Notes: a model not told the origin generated them from the letters alone. A stretch of 64,000 nt of DNA from Hyphomicrobium sp. (GCF_019753045.1 NZ_JAIELN010000006.1:186001-250000); one strand, 5' to 3'; positions 36,522 to 45,337 are shown, counted from the stretch's first letter. A program made the numbers and translations.

Positions 36522-37388
36522 CTAACTGCCAGCGAGCAACTTATCCTGTGTTTTTGTATCGAAATCGGCTGCGTCGTGGCGCTCATGCAGTTGGCTAGCG
36601 GGATCGCCCGATATGCGGTTTACCATTCGCCCACGTTGGACTGCTGGCCGTTTGCGAATGGCATCGGCCCAGCGACGGACGTTCTTGTATTCGTTGACCG
36701 AGAGGAACTCGGCTGCTCCGTATAGTGTGCCCTGCACTAGCGCGCCGTACCAAGGCCAGATTGCCATGTCGGCGATGGTATACTCGTTGCCTGTAACATA
36801 CGCATTATCGGCCAAGCGGCGGTCGAGTACGTCGAGCTGGCGCTTCACCTCCATCGCAAAACGATCGATGGCGTATTCGATCTTCGTCGGCGCGTAGCTG
36901 TAGAAGTGACCGAAGCCGCCGCCCAGATACGGTCCGCTTCCCATCTGCCAGAACAGCCAAGAGAGGCATTCGGCACGTGCGGGAACCTCGGTCGGCAGGA
37001 AGGCGCCGAACTTCTCGGCGAGATATAATAAGATTGCGCCCGACTCGAAGATGCGCACCGGCTCGGGTCCGCTCCGATCCATCATGGCTGGAATTTTGGA
37101 ATTGGGGTTCACCGCCACGAAGCCGCTGCCGAACTGATCGCCATCGTTGATATTGATCAGCCAAGCATCGTATTCCGCGCCGCTGTGCCCGAGCGCCAGC
37201 AGCTCTTCGAGCATGATCGTGACTTTCACGCCGTTGGGCGTGGCTTGCGAATAGAGCTGAAGCGGATGGCGGCCGACGGGCAAGTCCTTCTCGTGCGTCG
37301 GACCCGAAATCGGGCGATTTATGCTGGCGAATTGACCGCCGCTCGGCTTATCCCAAACCCAGACCTTGGGCGGCGTGTATTCCGTCAT
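36522..37388 (-). CDS. yghU: YghU-type glutathione S-transferase (disulfide-bond oxidoreductase)
   Basis: The 288-residue protein matches the YghU subclass: an N-terminal extension with WVWDKPSGGQFASINRPISG, the thioredoxin-like domain with TPNGVKVTIMLEELLALG, then NPNSKIPAMMDRSG and the helical domain with NEYTIADMAIWPWYGAL. YghU/Nu-class enzymes use two glutathiones or glutathione disulfide and reduce disulfides or organic peroxides. GAGAG precedes the ATG at 37388. It is likely transcribed alone. There is no predicted signal peptide. Confidence 0.92.
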   Translation of the reverse strand: MTEYTPPKVWVWDKPSGGQFASINRPISGPTHEKDLPVGRHPLQLYSQATPNGVKVTIMLEELLALGHSGAEYDAWLININDGDQFGSGFVAVNPNSKIPAMMDRSGPEPVRIFESGAILLYLAEKFGAFLPTEVPARAECLSWLFWQMGSGPYLGGGFGHFYSYAPTKIEYAIDRFAMEVKRQLDVLDRRLADNAYVTGNEYTIADMAIWPWYGALVQGTLYGAAEFLSVNEYKNVRRWADAIRKRPAVQRGRMVNRISGDPASQLHERHDAADFDTKTQDKLLAGS

Positions 37389-37438
37389 CTCTCAAGCTCC
37401 AATTTCGGCCGCGAGGCGATCGCAGGGTACGATCAGCA

Positions 37439-38557
37439 TTATTCCAGCGGGCCAGTCAAAAAGAGGGTAACGCGCAATCCGCCATGCAACACCGGTCCCG
37501 CCGGCTGAGCGAACGGCAGGCCGGTCGCGTTGGCCAGGAATGCTTCGCTCGTCACCATGCCAACTCTCCAACCGGAGAATCGGTTGAGTAAAGTTTTGCC
37601 GAGCGATCGGTAGAGGGATTGAAGCTCGTTCCTGTCGCCGATCCGATCGCCGTAGGGCGGGTTGACGATGACGAGGCCCGGCGGACCGGCGGGCGGCGTG
37701 ATTTCGGTGGCCGCGAGGTGTTGGAATTCCGTGATCTCAGTCACGCCCGCGCGTTCGGCGTTGGCGCGGGCCATACGGATCGCTCCGGCATCGATGTCGC
37801 TGCCGAAAAAGCGAAGCGCGGGCTTCGGCATGGCTCCAACACCGCGTAGCTGGTCCCAAGCTGCTTTATCGAAGGTTGCTAATTGTTCGAAGGCGAAGTG
37901 GCGCGAGCGGCCAGGCTTGAGGCCGGCTGCGATTTCCGCCGATTCGATGACGAATGTTCCCGAACCGCACATGGGATCCAAGACGGGCTCGGTCCCGACG
38001 AATCCGCATTGGCTCAGGAATAGGGATGCCATCGTCTCGCGCATCGGCGCCTTGGCGACGGCTTCCTTGTGGCCTCGCTTGTGCAGCGGCTCGCCGGAGG
38101 TATCGACGGCAATGGTGCAGAGATCGTCATCGATGCGCACCTTGATAATGACTTCGGCGTCGGGCGAATGCCGTGCGCCGAGTTCCTCGCGGATTGCCCT
38201 CTCTATCCGTTGTGCTGCAGCGCCCGAGTGATAGATGCGTGAGCCCTTGCTGCAGGACGCCTGAACGCGGAAAGGGACATCGGAACGCAAGACTTCGCCC
38301 CAGACCAGGCGGCGGGCGCGCTTGTCGAGCTGGGCGAGATGCATGGCGCGGAATTCGTCGATGCGGGCAAGGACACGGCCTGCTCCTCGGAGCTCGAGAT
38401 TTGCGCGCCAGACATCGGGCCAGCCGCCTTTGAACGTGACGCCGCCAGTCGTGATCTTAGGCTCTTTGAATCCTGCGGCCTCGGCCTCTTTACCGAGTGC
38501 GGGTTCAAAGCCTGGAGTTGCCGAAAGGAAGATTTCGAAATCGCCATCTGTGGTCAT
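37439..38557 (-). CDS. THUMP-domain class I RNA methyltransferase (RlmL/Trm14-like)
   Basis: The 372-residue protein has a THUMP region (about 45-160, RNA binding) and then a UPF0020 methyltransferase domain. This shows DPMCGSGTFVIESAEIAAGL (SAM-binding motif I), FFGSDIDAGAIRMARANAER, and the catalytic VIVNPPYGDRIGDRNE. The NPPY motif marks methylation of an exocyclic amino group, as in m2G. The likely target is 23S rRNA or tRNA. It is shorter than the bifunctional RlmKL of E. coli and lacks the RlmK half. Confidence 0.88.
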   Translation of the reverse strand: MTTDGDFEIFLSATPGFEPALGKEAEAAGFKEPKITTGGVTFKGGWPDVWRANLELRGAGRVLARIDEFRAMHLAQLDKRARRLVWGEVLRSDVPFRVQASCSKGSRIYHSGAAAQRIERAIREELGARHSPDAEVIIKVRIDDDLCTIAVDTSGEPLHKRGHKEAVAKAPMRETMASLFLSQCGFVGTEPVLDPMCGSGTFVIESAEIAAGLKPGRSRHFAFEQLATFDKAAWDQLRGVGAMPKPALRFFGSDIDAGAIRMARANAERAGVTEITEFQHLAATEITPPAGPPGLVIVNPPYGDRIGDRNELQSLYRSLGKTLLNRFSGWRVGMVTSEAFLANATGLPFAQPAGPVLHGGLRVTLFLTGPLE

Positions 38558-38683
38558 CCCGTCTGCTTATCGGGAAGAGGCGTTCGCTTCGACAGTTTTC
38601 TCGCCGCGGCAGCGCCCTTAGGGAAAGGAGAGAAGCCGCTTCCCGTTAGTTCGCGCGAACTCTGCGACCGGCATCGTCGCCCG

Positions 38684-39166
38684 CTAATTCCAGCCGAAGA
38701 TCGATTTTATGTGCATCCAAGCGTTCATCGCAGGGTTGCTCGATGTCTGCGCTTCCTTCAGAGCGGGAGGGTTCGTGGCAGTGGCATCAGGGATTGTGGC
38801 TTGCTGCGGCGGTTCGCTTCGAGATTGTCCGAGCAGGGCGTGCTTGGCATCTTTCAGGCTGACGTGCCTCGGGGTTGTGCCCTTGCATGTGTCGTCGCTC
38901 GCCACCTTGCAGTGCCGGAGACCTTCTGATTTGAGTAGCTTCACGCATGCCCGCTCGACAAGGACGTGCCCAAATGGGAGCGCTTCGACTTTTGCGGAAT
39001 CGTCGACCACGCAAAGCCGGGTCGGTGCGGGCCCGTCGCAGCGGATGCAAACGGGCGAGCCGTGGCTGCTCGATGCCGCAGACGCGAGGATGAGGCCAGA
39101 GCTTGCGGCCACCCTCAATGCATGACACTGGGATTTTCCGACTGCCAAAATCTTCCCCCATTCCAA
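38684..39166 (-). CDS. Exported Cys-containing hypothetical protein (160 aa)
   Basis: A hydrophobic stretch (ALRVAASSGLILASAASSSHG, about 16-36) reads as a signal peptide. The mature part has cysteines in PVCIRCDGP, RLCVVDD, ACVKLLKS, HCKVAS and TCKG. The C-terminal part is polar and ends SNPAMNAWMHIKSIFGWN. The start is uncertain: TTG at 39166 is used, but an internal GTG or TTG nearer the signal peptide is possible. No family was recognised. Confidence 0.55.
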   Translation of the reverse strand: MEWGKILAVGKSQCHALRVAASSGLILASAASSSHGSPVCIRCDGPAPTRLCVVDDSAKVEALPFGHVLVERACVKLLKSEGLRHCKVASDDTCKGTTPRHVSLKDAKHALLGQSRSEPPQQATIPDATATNPPALKEAQTSSNPAMNAWMHIKSIFGWN

Positions 39167-39421
39167 GCCGAAATTCGGTCCCAGGGGCGTTCGGATTTTG
39201 GCCGCGGCGTCTCAGTCTCGTAATATTGGCTCTTAACCTTCGATCGTAACCTTGATTTTTTGGGCAATTGGGCCCAAGGGCCCATGGGCGCGGCGAGGCG
39301 GGCCGTCCTTACATATCGGTAGCCGTTTGGCCGCAATTTCGTCACTCTCCGCAGAGAGTTCGACGGCCAATCGTCGAAAGTGGGCCGGTCGCATTAGCCC
39401 GCTCGCAAACATGAAGTCGCA

Positions 39422-40099
39422 ATGCGGATTTTGATTATTGAAGACGATGCCGAGACAGCGAGGCTTGTCAGCGACAGCCTTTCGTCGAACGGGCATCAAG
39501 TCGAGATCGCTTCCGAGGGCATCAATGGCTTGAAGCAAGCGGCTGTCGGATCGTTCGACGTGTTGGTCATCGACCGGATGCTTCCGGATCTCGATGGCCT
39601 GAATGTCGTCCAGAGCTTGCGCCGTGCCGAGGTCACTTCCGGCATTATATTTCTCACTGCCGTCGGCGGCATAGAAGACCGTATCGAGGGCTTCGAAAGC
39701 GGCGCCGATGATTACCTAGTAAAGCCGTTTGCGCTGGGTGAGCTTCTCGCGCGCGTGACGGCGCTCGGGAGGCGGCCGCCAAGTCCGAAGCAGGACTTTC
39801 TTTTCAGGATCGATGACCTCGAGGTCAATCTCGTCAAACACGAAGTACGGCGCGGAGGTGAAGTCATCCATCTGCAGCCGCGCGAATTCAGGATGCTCGA
39901 GCTTCTGATCAAAAATCGCGGACGCGTCGTTACGAGATCGATGATTCTCGAACAAATGTGGGGGTTGGAGACGGACACCAAGACGTCCATTGTTCAAACA
40001 AACGTCAGCCGCTTGCGGTTGAAAATCGACCGGCCGGGGGATACGCCTCTGATCCGCACGGTGAGAGGCTTGGGTTACATCATTGATCAGCCGGCATAA
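39422..40099 (+). CDS. OmpR/PhoB-family response regulator
   Basis: The 225-residue protein begins MRILIIEDDAETARLVSDSL. It has a receiver domain with the phospho-acceptor Asp near residue 51 (VLVIDRMLPDLDG), the switch Lys in DYLVKPFALGEL, and a winged-helix DNA-binding domain (about 130-222, with LQPREFRMLELLIKNRGRVV and LRLKIDRPGDTPLIRTVRG). It overlaps the sensor-kinase gene by 17 bases, so the two are coupled. A PAP2 phosphatase lies convergent next to them, so an envelope role is possible. Confidence 0.95.
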   Translation: MRILIIEDDAETARLVSDSLSSNGHQVEIASEGINGLKQAAVGSFDVLVIDRMLPDLDGLNVVQSLRRAEVTSGIIFLTAVGGIEDRIEGFESGADDYLVKPFALGELLARVTALGRRPPSPKQDFLFRIDDLEVNLVKHEVRRGGEVIHLQPREFRMLELLIKNRGRVVTRSMILEQMWGLETDTKTSIVQTNVSRLRLKIDRPGDTPLIRTVRGLGYIIDQPA

Positions 40100-41483
40100 G
40101 TTAACGCAACGAACGGCGTTTCGTCTGGCAGGTGTTGTCGCTGCCATTATCACGCTGACCAACGTCGTCATTTTTGCCATTTTATTTCTCGTCATCAGCG
40201 AGCAGCTCGGCCTGCATTTAAAAGCCCACGTCGACGAGGTGCGTGAAACTCTCGTCGATGTTCAAGGTGATGATGTCGAAGGATTTCGCGAGCTTGCGGA
40301 AACGGTCAGGCGGCATGCGCTGGTCGCTCAGTCGGACGAAGACATTTATCTGCTGACGGACGAGAACGGGAAATACATCGCGGGCAACGTCAAGTCGTTG
40401 GAGCGGTTCGATGGGTGGCGAACGATCCCGTGGGAGAATTTGCAACTCATCGGACAATGGTCGTCGCCGCGCGCGAGCGATGCCGTCATTGGAACCTGGA
40501 CGCCCGTAAAAGGCGGCTATCTCTTTGTCGGAGACGGCAACGGCGATATCAAAGACGCACAAAAATTGCTGCTCACGGGCTTGCTGTGGGGCATCGGCCT
40601 GTCAGTAATTTGTGCGCTTTGCGGCGGCTACCTCATTGGCCTCAAGACGCAGCGGCGTGTCGAGGAGATGGAGCAGGTGCTCGATGCCGTTGCCTCCGGA
40701 GAATTCAACCGGCGCATCCCAAGGAATGCGGCGTCGGATGACATCGATCACGTGGCGGCTCTTATCAACGTAACGCTGGACCGATTGCAGAAGCTCATCG
40801 GCAACTTGAAGCAGGTATCGGTCGATATCGCGCACGATCTGCGCACGCCCATCAGCCGCATGCGCCAGAAGCTGGAAGTCGTCCGGTCTGGGCCTGCCAC
40901 CATCGACACCTACAAAGCCGCCGTCGATGAGTCGCTCGGCGAGATCGACAGCATCGCGGATACCTTCGATGCGCTACTGCGCATTTCCGAAATCGAGGCG
41001 GGCGCCCGGAAGATGAAGTTCGTCGACGTCGAGTTGAGCGGCCTGTTGGCGAATATCATCGATGCCTTGGAAGCGGTTGCGGAAGAGCGTCACCATCGTT
41101 TGCGCGCGCTCGGCGGCGCGGGTGGTCCCGTGACGGTTCGCGGCGATAGGAGGCTTCTCAATCAGCTGTTCGTCAATCTCATCGAAAACGCGATCCTGCA
41201 CTGTCCGCCCGCATCGGATATCGAGGTGGAGATGGCCGGCGACGCCCGGCAGCCGATCGTTCGGGTGCGCGATTCAGGACCCGGAATTCCCGCAGAAGAG
41301 CGCGAAAAAGTATTCAGGCGGCTTTACCGGTTGGAAAAAAGCCGGACCACGCGCGGGAGCGGGCTCGGCCTTAGCCTGGTTGCCGCTATTGCAGAGCTAC
41401 ACAGCGCCAAGGTGACGCTCGCGGATAACAAGCCGGGCCTCGTTGCTGAAATCATGTTCGATCAGGCGCCGCGCGTCAGCTAG
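40083..41483 (+). CDS. Sensor histidine kinase
   Basis: The 466-residue EnvZ-like kinase starts at TTG 40083, inside the response-regulator gene. It has two membrane helices (about 15-40 and 162-185), a periplasmic sensor region, and a HAMP linker. The H-box SVDIAHDLRTPISRM puts the phospho-His near residue 251. The N-box is NQLFVNLIENAILHCPP and the G-box VRDSGPGIPAEEREKVF. The signal is unknown. The overlap with the regulator gene supports translational coupling. Confidence 0.95.
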   Translation: MISRHKLTQRTAFRLAGVVAAIITLTNVVIFAILFLVISEQLGLHLKAHVDEVRETLVDVQGDDVEGFRELAETVRRHALVAQSDEDIYLLTDENGKYIAGNVKSLERFDGWRTIPWENLQLIGQWSSPRASDAVIGTWTPVKGGYLFVGDGNGDIKDAQKLLLTGLLWGIGLSVICALCGGYLIGLKTQRRVEEMEQVLDAVASGEFNRRIPRNAASDDIDHVAALINVTLDRLQKLIGNLKQVSVDIAHDLRTPISRMRQKLEVVRSGPATIDTYKAAVDESLGEIDSIADTFDALLRISEIEAGARKMKFVDVELSGLLANIIDALEAVAEERHHRLRALGGAGGPVTVRGDRRLLNQLFVNLIENAILHCPPASDIEVEMAGDARQPIVRVRDSGPGIPAEEREKVFRRLYRLEKSRTTRGSGLGLSLVAAIAELHSAKVTLADNKPGLVAEIMFDQAPRVS

Positions 41484-41501
41484 CGGTCTGATGATAGCCG
41501 A

Positions 41502-42314
41502 TCACACCGGTTCGCTTTTTCCAGAAATGGCCGAAAACAGCATCTGGACGAGGGCGACCGTGATGGCCATGAACACACCTGCAAAGATCACGTCAGACAG
41601 GAAGTGGCCGCCTTCCGTCATTCGCACAAAGCCGCACAAGCTTCCGAGCACGACGCCGGACGCGATCCAGGCGCCGGCCGCCGTGGGGAACAGGAAGGCG
41701 GCGACGAAACCCAAGACGTAGATCGAAGATGCTTCGCCGGAGAAAAACGAACAATTTCTTGGGCACTCCGTCGATTTGACCAGGGGGGGAGTAAACGATT
41801 TGTCTCCTCCGAATTCGACCACCATCTGTGGCCGGGCCCGCCCCCAATGGTCCTTGAAGCCGAGGTTGGCGACAGTCAGCGGTCCGACAAGAACGCAGAT
41901 GGCGAGGAAAAGCCATTTATTCGAAGAGAGATTCAGCCACTTGCGTCCCGTCGAAAGCGTGATCACGCAGCCTACCAGCCCAACTGCGCAACCGCTGTAG
42001 AACAAGACGTTGAACAGGAACCGCGCCGCATTAAATGCAGTCGAGTCACGTCCGATGAATTGGTGGTTCGTGAAAATCCGTTCGGACACGGCGAGATCGA
42101 GCTTCGGATAAATCTGGAAAAGGACTGCGCTGGCGATGCCCACCGCCAGCCCGCCCAGGAAAAGGGTTTTCACGGTTCGGCGTTGGAGGTCGACCGGCGC
42201 AGCCGCCGCGTACGGCGCTGAAATTTCGTTTGAAACCAATGGCTTGCCCTCTCGAACCTTTCGGGTTGCAATCTCGAAGAGCTTTAAGCCCTGATCTGGG
42301 CGAATTTCTCTCAA
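41502..42314 (-). CDS. PAP2-family membrane phosphatase with altered motif 2
   Basis: The 270-residue protein has about six membrane helices and the PAP2 catalytic motifs. Motif 1 is KDHWGRARP (K-x6-RP). Motif 3 is RMTEGGHFLSD, with nucleophilic His. In place of the usual PSGH, motif 2 reads CSFFSGEAS, where the His is Glu. PAP2 enzymes of this sort remove phosphate from lipid A or isoprenyl diphosphates in the periplasmic leaflet. The start is a TTG at 42314 and uncertain. It converges on the two-component genes. It may modify lipid A, but that is inference. Confidence 0.85.
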   Translation of the reverse strand: MREIRPDQGLKLFEIATRKVREGKPLVSNEISAPYAAAAPVDLQRRTVKTLFLGGLAVGIASAVLFQIYPKLDLAVSERIFTNHQFIGRDSTAFNAARFLFNVLFYSGCAVGLVGCVITLSTGRKWLNLSSNKWLFLAICVLVGPLTVANLGFKDHWGRARPQMVVEFGGDKSFTPPLVKSTECPRNCSFFSGEASSIYVLGFVAAFLFPTAAGAWIASGVVLGSLCGFVRMTEGGHFLSDVIFAGVFMAITVALVQMLFSAISGKSEPV

Positions 42315-42342
42315 ATTCGTATGGTTTCCAACTTCGGCTCCG

Positions 42343-43149
42343 CTAACGTGAAAGGTCTGCCCGATCGGCCGGAGCTGGCGACGACCTTTGCTCGGACGAC
42401 CAGCGCAACGACACGTAAAGCACCGTGAGCAAGAGCGCCAATGTCACGAGCGATGCGTATCCACGCGACATGCTCAGGCCTCCGGCGTCGAGTGGCTTCG
42501 TCAGGAAATCTCCAAAAGTCGCACCGAAGGGACGTGTAAAGACGAAGGCGATCCAGAACAAAAGGACGTCATTAATTCGCGTGAAGTAATGCAAGGCAGC
42601 CACTGCGAGGATGATGCCAGCGGTTACCACTGCGCCCTGGATAAAGCTAAGTCCAACGTTGTCTACGAGGTAATCACCGAAAGCTGTTCCAAGACTGTTT
42701 GAGAACAACACCGCCAGCCAGAACATCGACTCTGCGCTTGGCATCGTGATCGGATATACTCTGAGATTGCCTACCCGGTAATACCAGACCGCGAGGCTTA
42801 GAGCTAATCCGGTCATGAGTATTATCGAGCCGGCGAAATAGCCTAGGCCCAACGAGCGATCCATAAAGTCGGAGATTTCCGTTCCGGCAGTCGTCGTTGC
42901 GATGATCGCACTCCAGAATAGGACTGGGTGATATGTTTTGCTGCCGACCTGGGCCCACAACACGATGCTCAGTATAGAGAACGTAATGGCTAGACCGACG
43001 TAGTATCCGAGGCCAAGGGTCATGGAGATGAAATCGCCCGCGGTCTCTCCGAGTGTGGTTGCCAGCACCTTCATAATCCAGAAGAAGATCGTGACTTGGG
43101 CGATCTTCGAATATGTCGCCGCGCCGGAGGCGACGGGCTCTCGGTTCAT
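42343..43149 (-). CDS. COG4705-type membrane protein with four internal repeats
   Basis: The 268-residue protein has about eight to nine membrane helices in four repeat units. Each contains a G-x-G-D-F-like motif: TLGETAGDF (32-40), TTAGTEISDF (86-95), NSLGTAFGDY (151-160) and RPFGATFGDF (206-215). Each motif precedes a Gly-rich stretch such as LGLGYYVG. The fold fits COG4705, a conserved membrane-anchored protein of unknown function. The symmetric acidic motifs look like sites for a metal or a proton, but no activity is known to me. It lies 28 bases upstream of the PAP2 gene on the same strand. Confidence 0.8.
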   Translation of the reverse strand: MNREPVASGAATYSKIAQVTIFFWIMKVLATTLGETAGDFISMTLGLGYYVGLAITFSILSIVLWAQVGSKTYHPVLFWSAIIATTTAGTEISDFMDRSLGLGYFAGSIILMTGLALSLAVWYYRVGNLRVYPITMPSAESMFWLAVLFSNSLGTAFGDYLVDNVGLSFIQGAVVTAGIILAVAALHYFTRINDVLLFWIAFVFTRPFGATFGDFLTKPLDAGGLSMSRGYASLVTLALLLTVLYVSLRWSSEQRSSPAPADRADLSR

Positions 43150-43197
43150 TCGTGATCCTTTCGTATGGGGGGCTTCCCTCTAAACGGGCCTCGCCCT

Positions 43198-43806
43198 TCA
43201 TTCCAAAACTTCGCATTGGCGGGTGGGGCGCAACGGCCTTCCGCGAAAATGTCTTTCGATCGCTTCGAGCGCGGATTTCCGGTCTCGATAGATCCGTTGA
43301 TTGCCGAGATAGCAATTGGCGATCAAAACCAACGTCGGCGTTCCTACAGCCTTTGACGAACTCAGGGTCGCCAAGATCCCTTCGAACGCTTCGGCTTCGA
43401 GGGCAGGCTCTGCGAGCTGGCTCGCAACCGACTTGACCAGATCGATGTCGGCCGTCTTGAAGCGTTTGACGCTAAGGTTCGCTATTCGAGATGACGAAGA
43501 GATCTCGGCGATGAAGACGCCGATGGCAGCTCCGGGGCGGCCGGCGAACAACGTGAGGACGGTGCGAAGCGCGTTGGCCTGCTTCGTGGCGCCGAGAGCC
43601 CGGAAGCCCTGCTCGATGGCCTCCAAACTCTCTTTGAGCCGCAAAGGATAGGCGGTGGACGGGCTCATCCGCTTCATTCGCGTGAGGATCGTTTCCTTAT
43701 GACCCTCATCAAAGCAAGCCGCCAAGCGATATAATTCCTGCGACCTCTCGAACTCCGCCAATTCAGCGAATGCGCGAAGGGATCGCGCGAATTCCTTAGT
43801 GTGCAT
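43198..43806 (-). CDS. Hypothetical protein (202 aa), helical
   Basis: The cytoplasmic-type protein begins MHTKEFARSLRAFAELAEFE and is mostly helical by composition (LKESLEAIEQGFRALGATKQ, then IDLVKSVASQLAEPALEAEAF). The C-terminal region has NCYLGNQRIYRDRKSALEAI. No motif or family was recognised. It stands divergent to the DUF883 operon at 44044. Confidence 0.6.
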   Translation of the reverse strand: MHTKEFARSLRAFAELAEFERSQELYRLAACFDEGHKETILTRMKRMSPSTAYPLRLKESLEAIEQGFRALGATKQANALRTVLTLFAGRPGAAIGVFIAEISSSSRIANLSVKRFKTADIDLVKSVASQLAEPALEAEAFEGILATLSSSKAVGTPTLVLIANCYLGNQRIYRDRKSALEAIERHFRGRPLRPTRQCEVLE

Positions 43807-43981
43807 GCCTTATTGCCCTAGCGATCACAGCGAAGCGGACCAACGTTCAGTCCCTTGGCGGTCACTTTGGGGCGCGATGCATACAGTTCTGTATGCCGGC
43901 GAGGGCGCATCCGGACAGGACTTGCCGATATGAGCAAGGTCAATCGCCCGCCCGCGCTTCCGCTCGGACGCCCGAAATACC

Positions 43982-44007
43982 GGAACAAACGCCGGAGGCC
44001 CCGCGTT
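43982..44007 (+). promoter_or_regulatory. Sigma-EcfG-type promoter before DUF883 gene
   Basis: GGAAC at 43982-43986 and CGTT at 44004-44007 are spaced by exactly 17 bases. This matches the alphaproteobacterial general-stress promoter GGAAC-N16/17-CGTT. The -10 lies 37 bases from the ATG at 44044, which supports that start over the longer frame from 43855. Confidence 0.75.
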
Positions 44008-44043
44008 CATGGCACGCTTGAACACGTTATCGGGAGAGTTCCC

Positions 44044-44334
44044 ATGGGAAGAATTGACACGACGGATGAGGTTAGATCCGCCTCGCACGATCTGGCCGAT
44101 CGAGCTGTTGATGCGGGACTGAGAGCCGTCGATTCGCTGGATCGGGCAGTATCGAGCGCTCAAGACACCAGCCAAAGACTCGCCGCTCAGACATCTGAAC
44201 TCAGTGATAATTTGCAGAAAGTTGCCAAGAACTTTTCCAACGCCATCGACAAGTCTGTCGCGGAACAGCCGATGACAACGCTGGGAATGGCGGTGGCGGC
44301 TGGCTTTATTCTAGGCGCGATCTGGAAATCTTAA
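44044..44334 (+). CDS. DUF883/YqjD-ElaB-like membrane-anchored protein
   Basis: The 96-residue protein starts MGRIDTTDEVRSASHDLADR. A helical amphipathic body follows (LRAVDSLDRAVSSAQDTSQR), then a C-terminal helix with the family ending EQPMTTLGMAVAAGFILGAIWKS. YqjD and ElaB bind ribosomes and sit in the inner membrane of stationary E. coli. GGGAG precedes the start. The next two genes complete a YqjD-YqjE-YqjK-like order, all behind an EcfG-type promoter. Confidence 0.8.
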   Translation: MGRIDTTDEVRSASHDLADRAVDAGLRAVDSLDRAVSSAQDTSQRLAAQTSELSDNLQKVAKNFSNAIDKSVAEQPMTTLGMAVAAGFILGAIWKS

Positions 44335-44350
44335 TTTCGGAGTTTGCCGG

Positions 44351-44833
44351 GTGTTCGAAAGCTTATTCGAGAAAGCCGAAGCAAGCGTAGAAAATAGGCT
44401 TGGCGAACTCGGGAACCGAGTGTTGATCGGAATTCCGTTCATCGCGGCGCTGGGTTTTGCTGCGGCGAGTTTCTCATCATACGCAAATCGCAATTACGGT
44501 CCTGAGATCGGCAACCTGATCGTCGCGGGTGGATTTGTTTTGCTCGGATTCGTCGTTGCACTGGTGGTGAAGTTGCGGAAGCGGCCGATCGGCGCGTCGT
44601 TCGAGGCCAAAGAAGAGCCGAAAACCGAGGAACCTTCGAAGACCGGCCCTTCTTTTCTAGAAGACGACAAGGTGATGAGCATCGTTTCGGCTGCCGCACC
44701 GATCGTGCTTCCGGCGATGTTACGAACGGCATCGAAAAACTGGCCGCTCATTCTGGCGGCCGCGGCTGGCCTCTACGTCGTCAGCCGCTCCGAGAGCGCA
44801 GGGAGCACTCCGCAATCCCCGCCGCAAGCTTGA
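44351..44833 (+). CDS. YqjE-like membrane protein
   Basis: The 160-residue protein starts at GTG 44351. It has hydrophobic segments near 23-38 and 52-74 (LIVAGGFVLLGFVVALVVKL) and a C-terminal one near 130-148 (PLILAAAAGLYVVSRS). The middle is charged (RPIGASFEAKEEPKTEEPSK). By position it corresponds to YqjE, a membrane protein that follows YqjD. The gene is 16 bases after the DUF883 gene and is probably co-transcribed. Family assignment by sequence is tentative. Confidence 0.6.
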   Translation: MFESLFEKAEASVENRLGELGNRVLIGIPFIAALGFAAASFSSYANRNYGPEIGNLIVAGGFVLLGFVVALVVKLRKRPIGASFEAKEEPKTEEPSKTGPSFLEDDKVMSIVSAAAPIVLPAMLRTASKNWPLILAAAAGLYVVSRSESAGSTPQSPPQA

Positions 44834-44846
44834 TAAGGAGAACGCA

Positions 44847-45188
44847 ATGGGATCCGCAGGTATGAACAGATCCGACGACGACATGATGGAAGCTCAGGAA
44901 CACGAGGAAAGCAGATCGCTTCTCAGTGATCCGACAGTCGCGTTGCTGGCAGCAGGTGCTATCGGCTTTGCGGTCGGCGCCGTGATCTGGCGATATAGAA
45001 AATCCAACACGTCATCGTACGGCTCATTCGAGCGTGCCTTTGACATGGCTCGATCTGGCGCAACAGACACAGTCCAAAAGCTTCGCAGGAGACTGCAGGA
45101 CGAGGGCTATTCTCCTGCCCAGCTCGAAGGCGCGGCAAAGAAGCATTTGGGCCGGTTTATCGACGCCGTGCAAAGAAGGGCCTACTAG
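44847..45188 (+). CDS. Small membrane protein, third gene of yqjDE-like operon
   Basis: The 113-residue protein has one membrane helix (TVALLAAGAIGFAVGAVIW, about 29-47). It ends in a basic amphipathic helix region (TVQKLRRRLQDEGYSPAQ, then EGAAKKHLGRFIDAVQRR). AAGGAG precedes the ATG at 44847. It follows the YqjE-like gene by 13 bases and is closed by a strong intrinsic terminator, which marks the end of the operon. Its place recalls YqjK, but sequence evidence is weak. Confidence 0.6.
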   Translation: MGSAGMNRSDDDMMEAQEHEESRSLLSDPTVALLAAGAIGFAVGAVIWRYRKSNTSSYGSFERAFDMARSGATDTVQKLRRRLQDEGYSPAQLEGAAKKHLGRFIDAVQRRAY

Positions 45189-45219
45189 TTTCGCGGCGCG
45201 ATTTATGTAATCAAAATCC

Positions 45220-45268
45220 CGGAACAGCATCGTCGCGCGTGCGGCTCCGATGCTGTTCCGATTTTTTT
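45220..45268 (+). terminator. Strong intrinsic terminator of the DUF883 operon
   Basis: A perfect 13-bp stem (45220-45232 against 45248-45260) with a 15-base loop is followed by A and seven T (45262-45268). It lies 32 bases past the stop of the third gene. It is the most typical intrinsic terminator in the window. Confidence 0.9.
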
Positions 45269-45337
45269 GCCTCGGCCCAGGGAAGACTGGGTGCTGTCTA
45301 GGTTTTTCACCCAACATGACAGGAGCGAACGCGAGAC

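Noticed and set aside
43855-44043. N-terminal extension of the DUF883 frame
   Set aside because: It contains the EcfG-type promoter and the sequence before 44044 is unlike the family.
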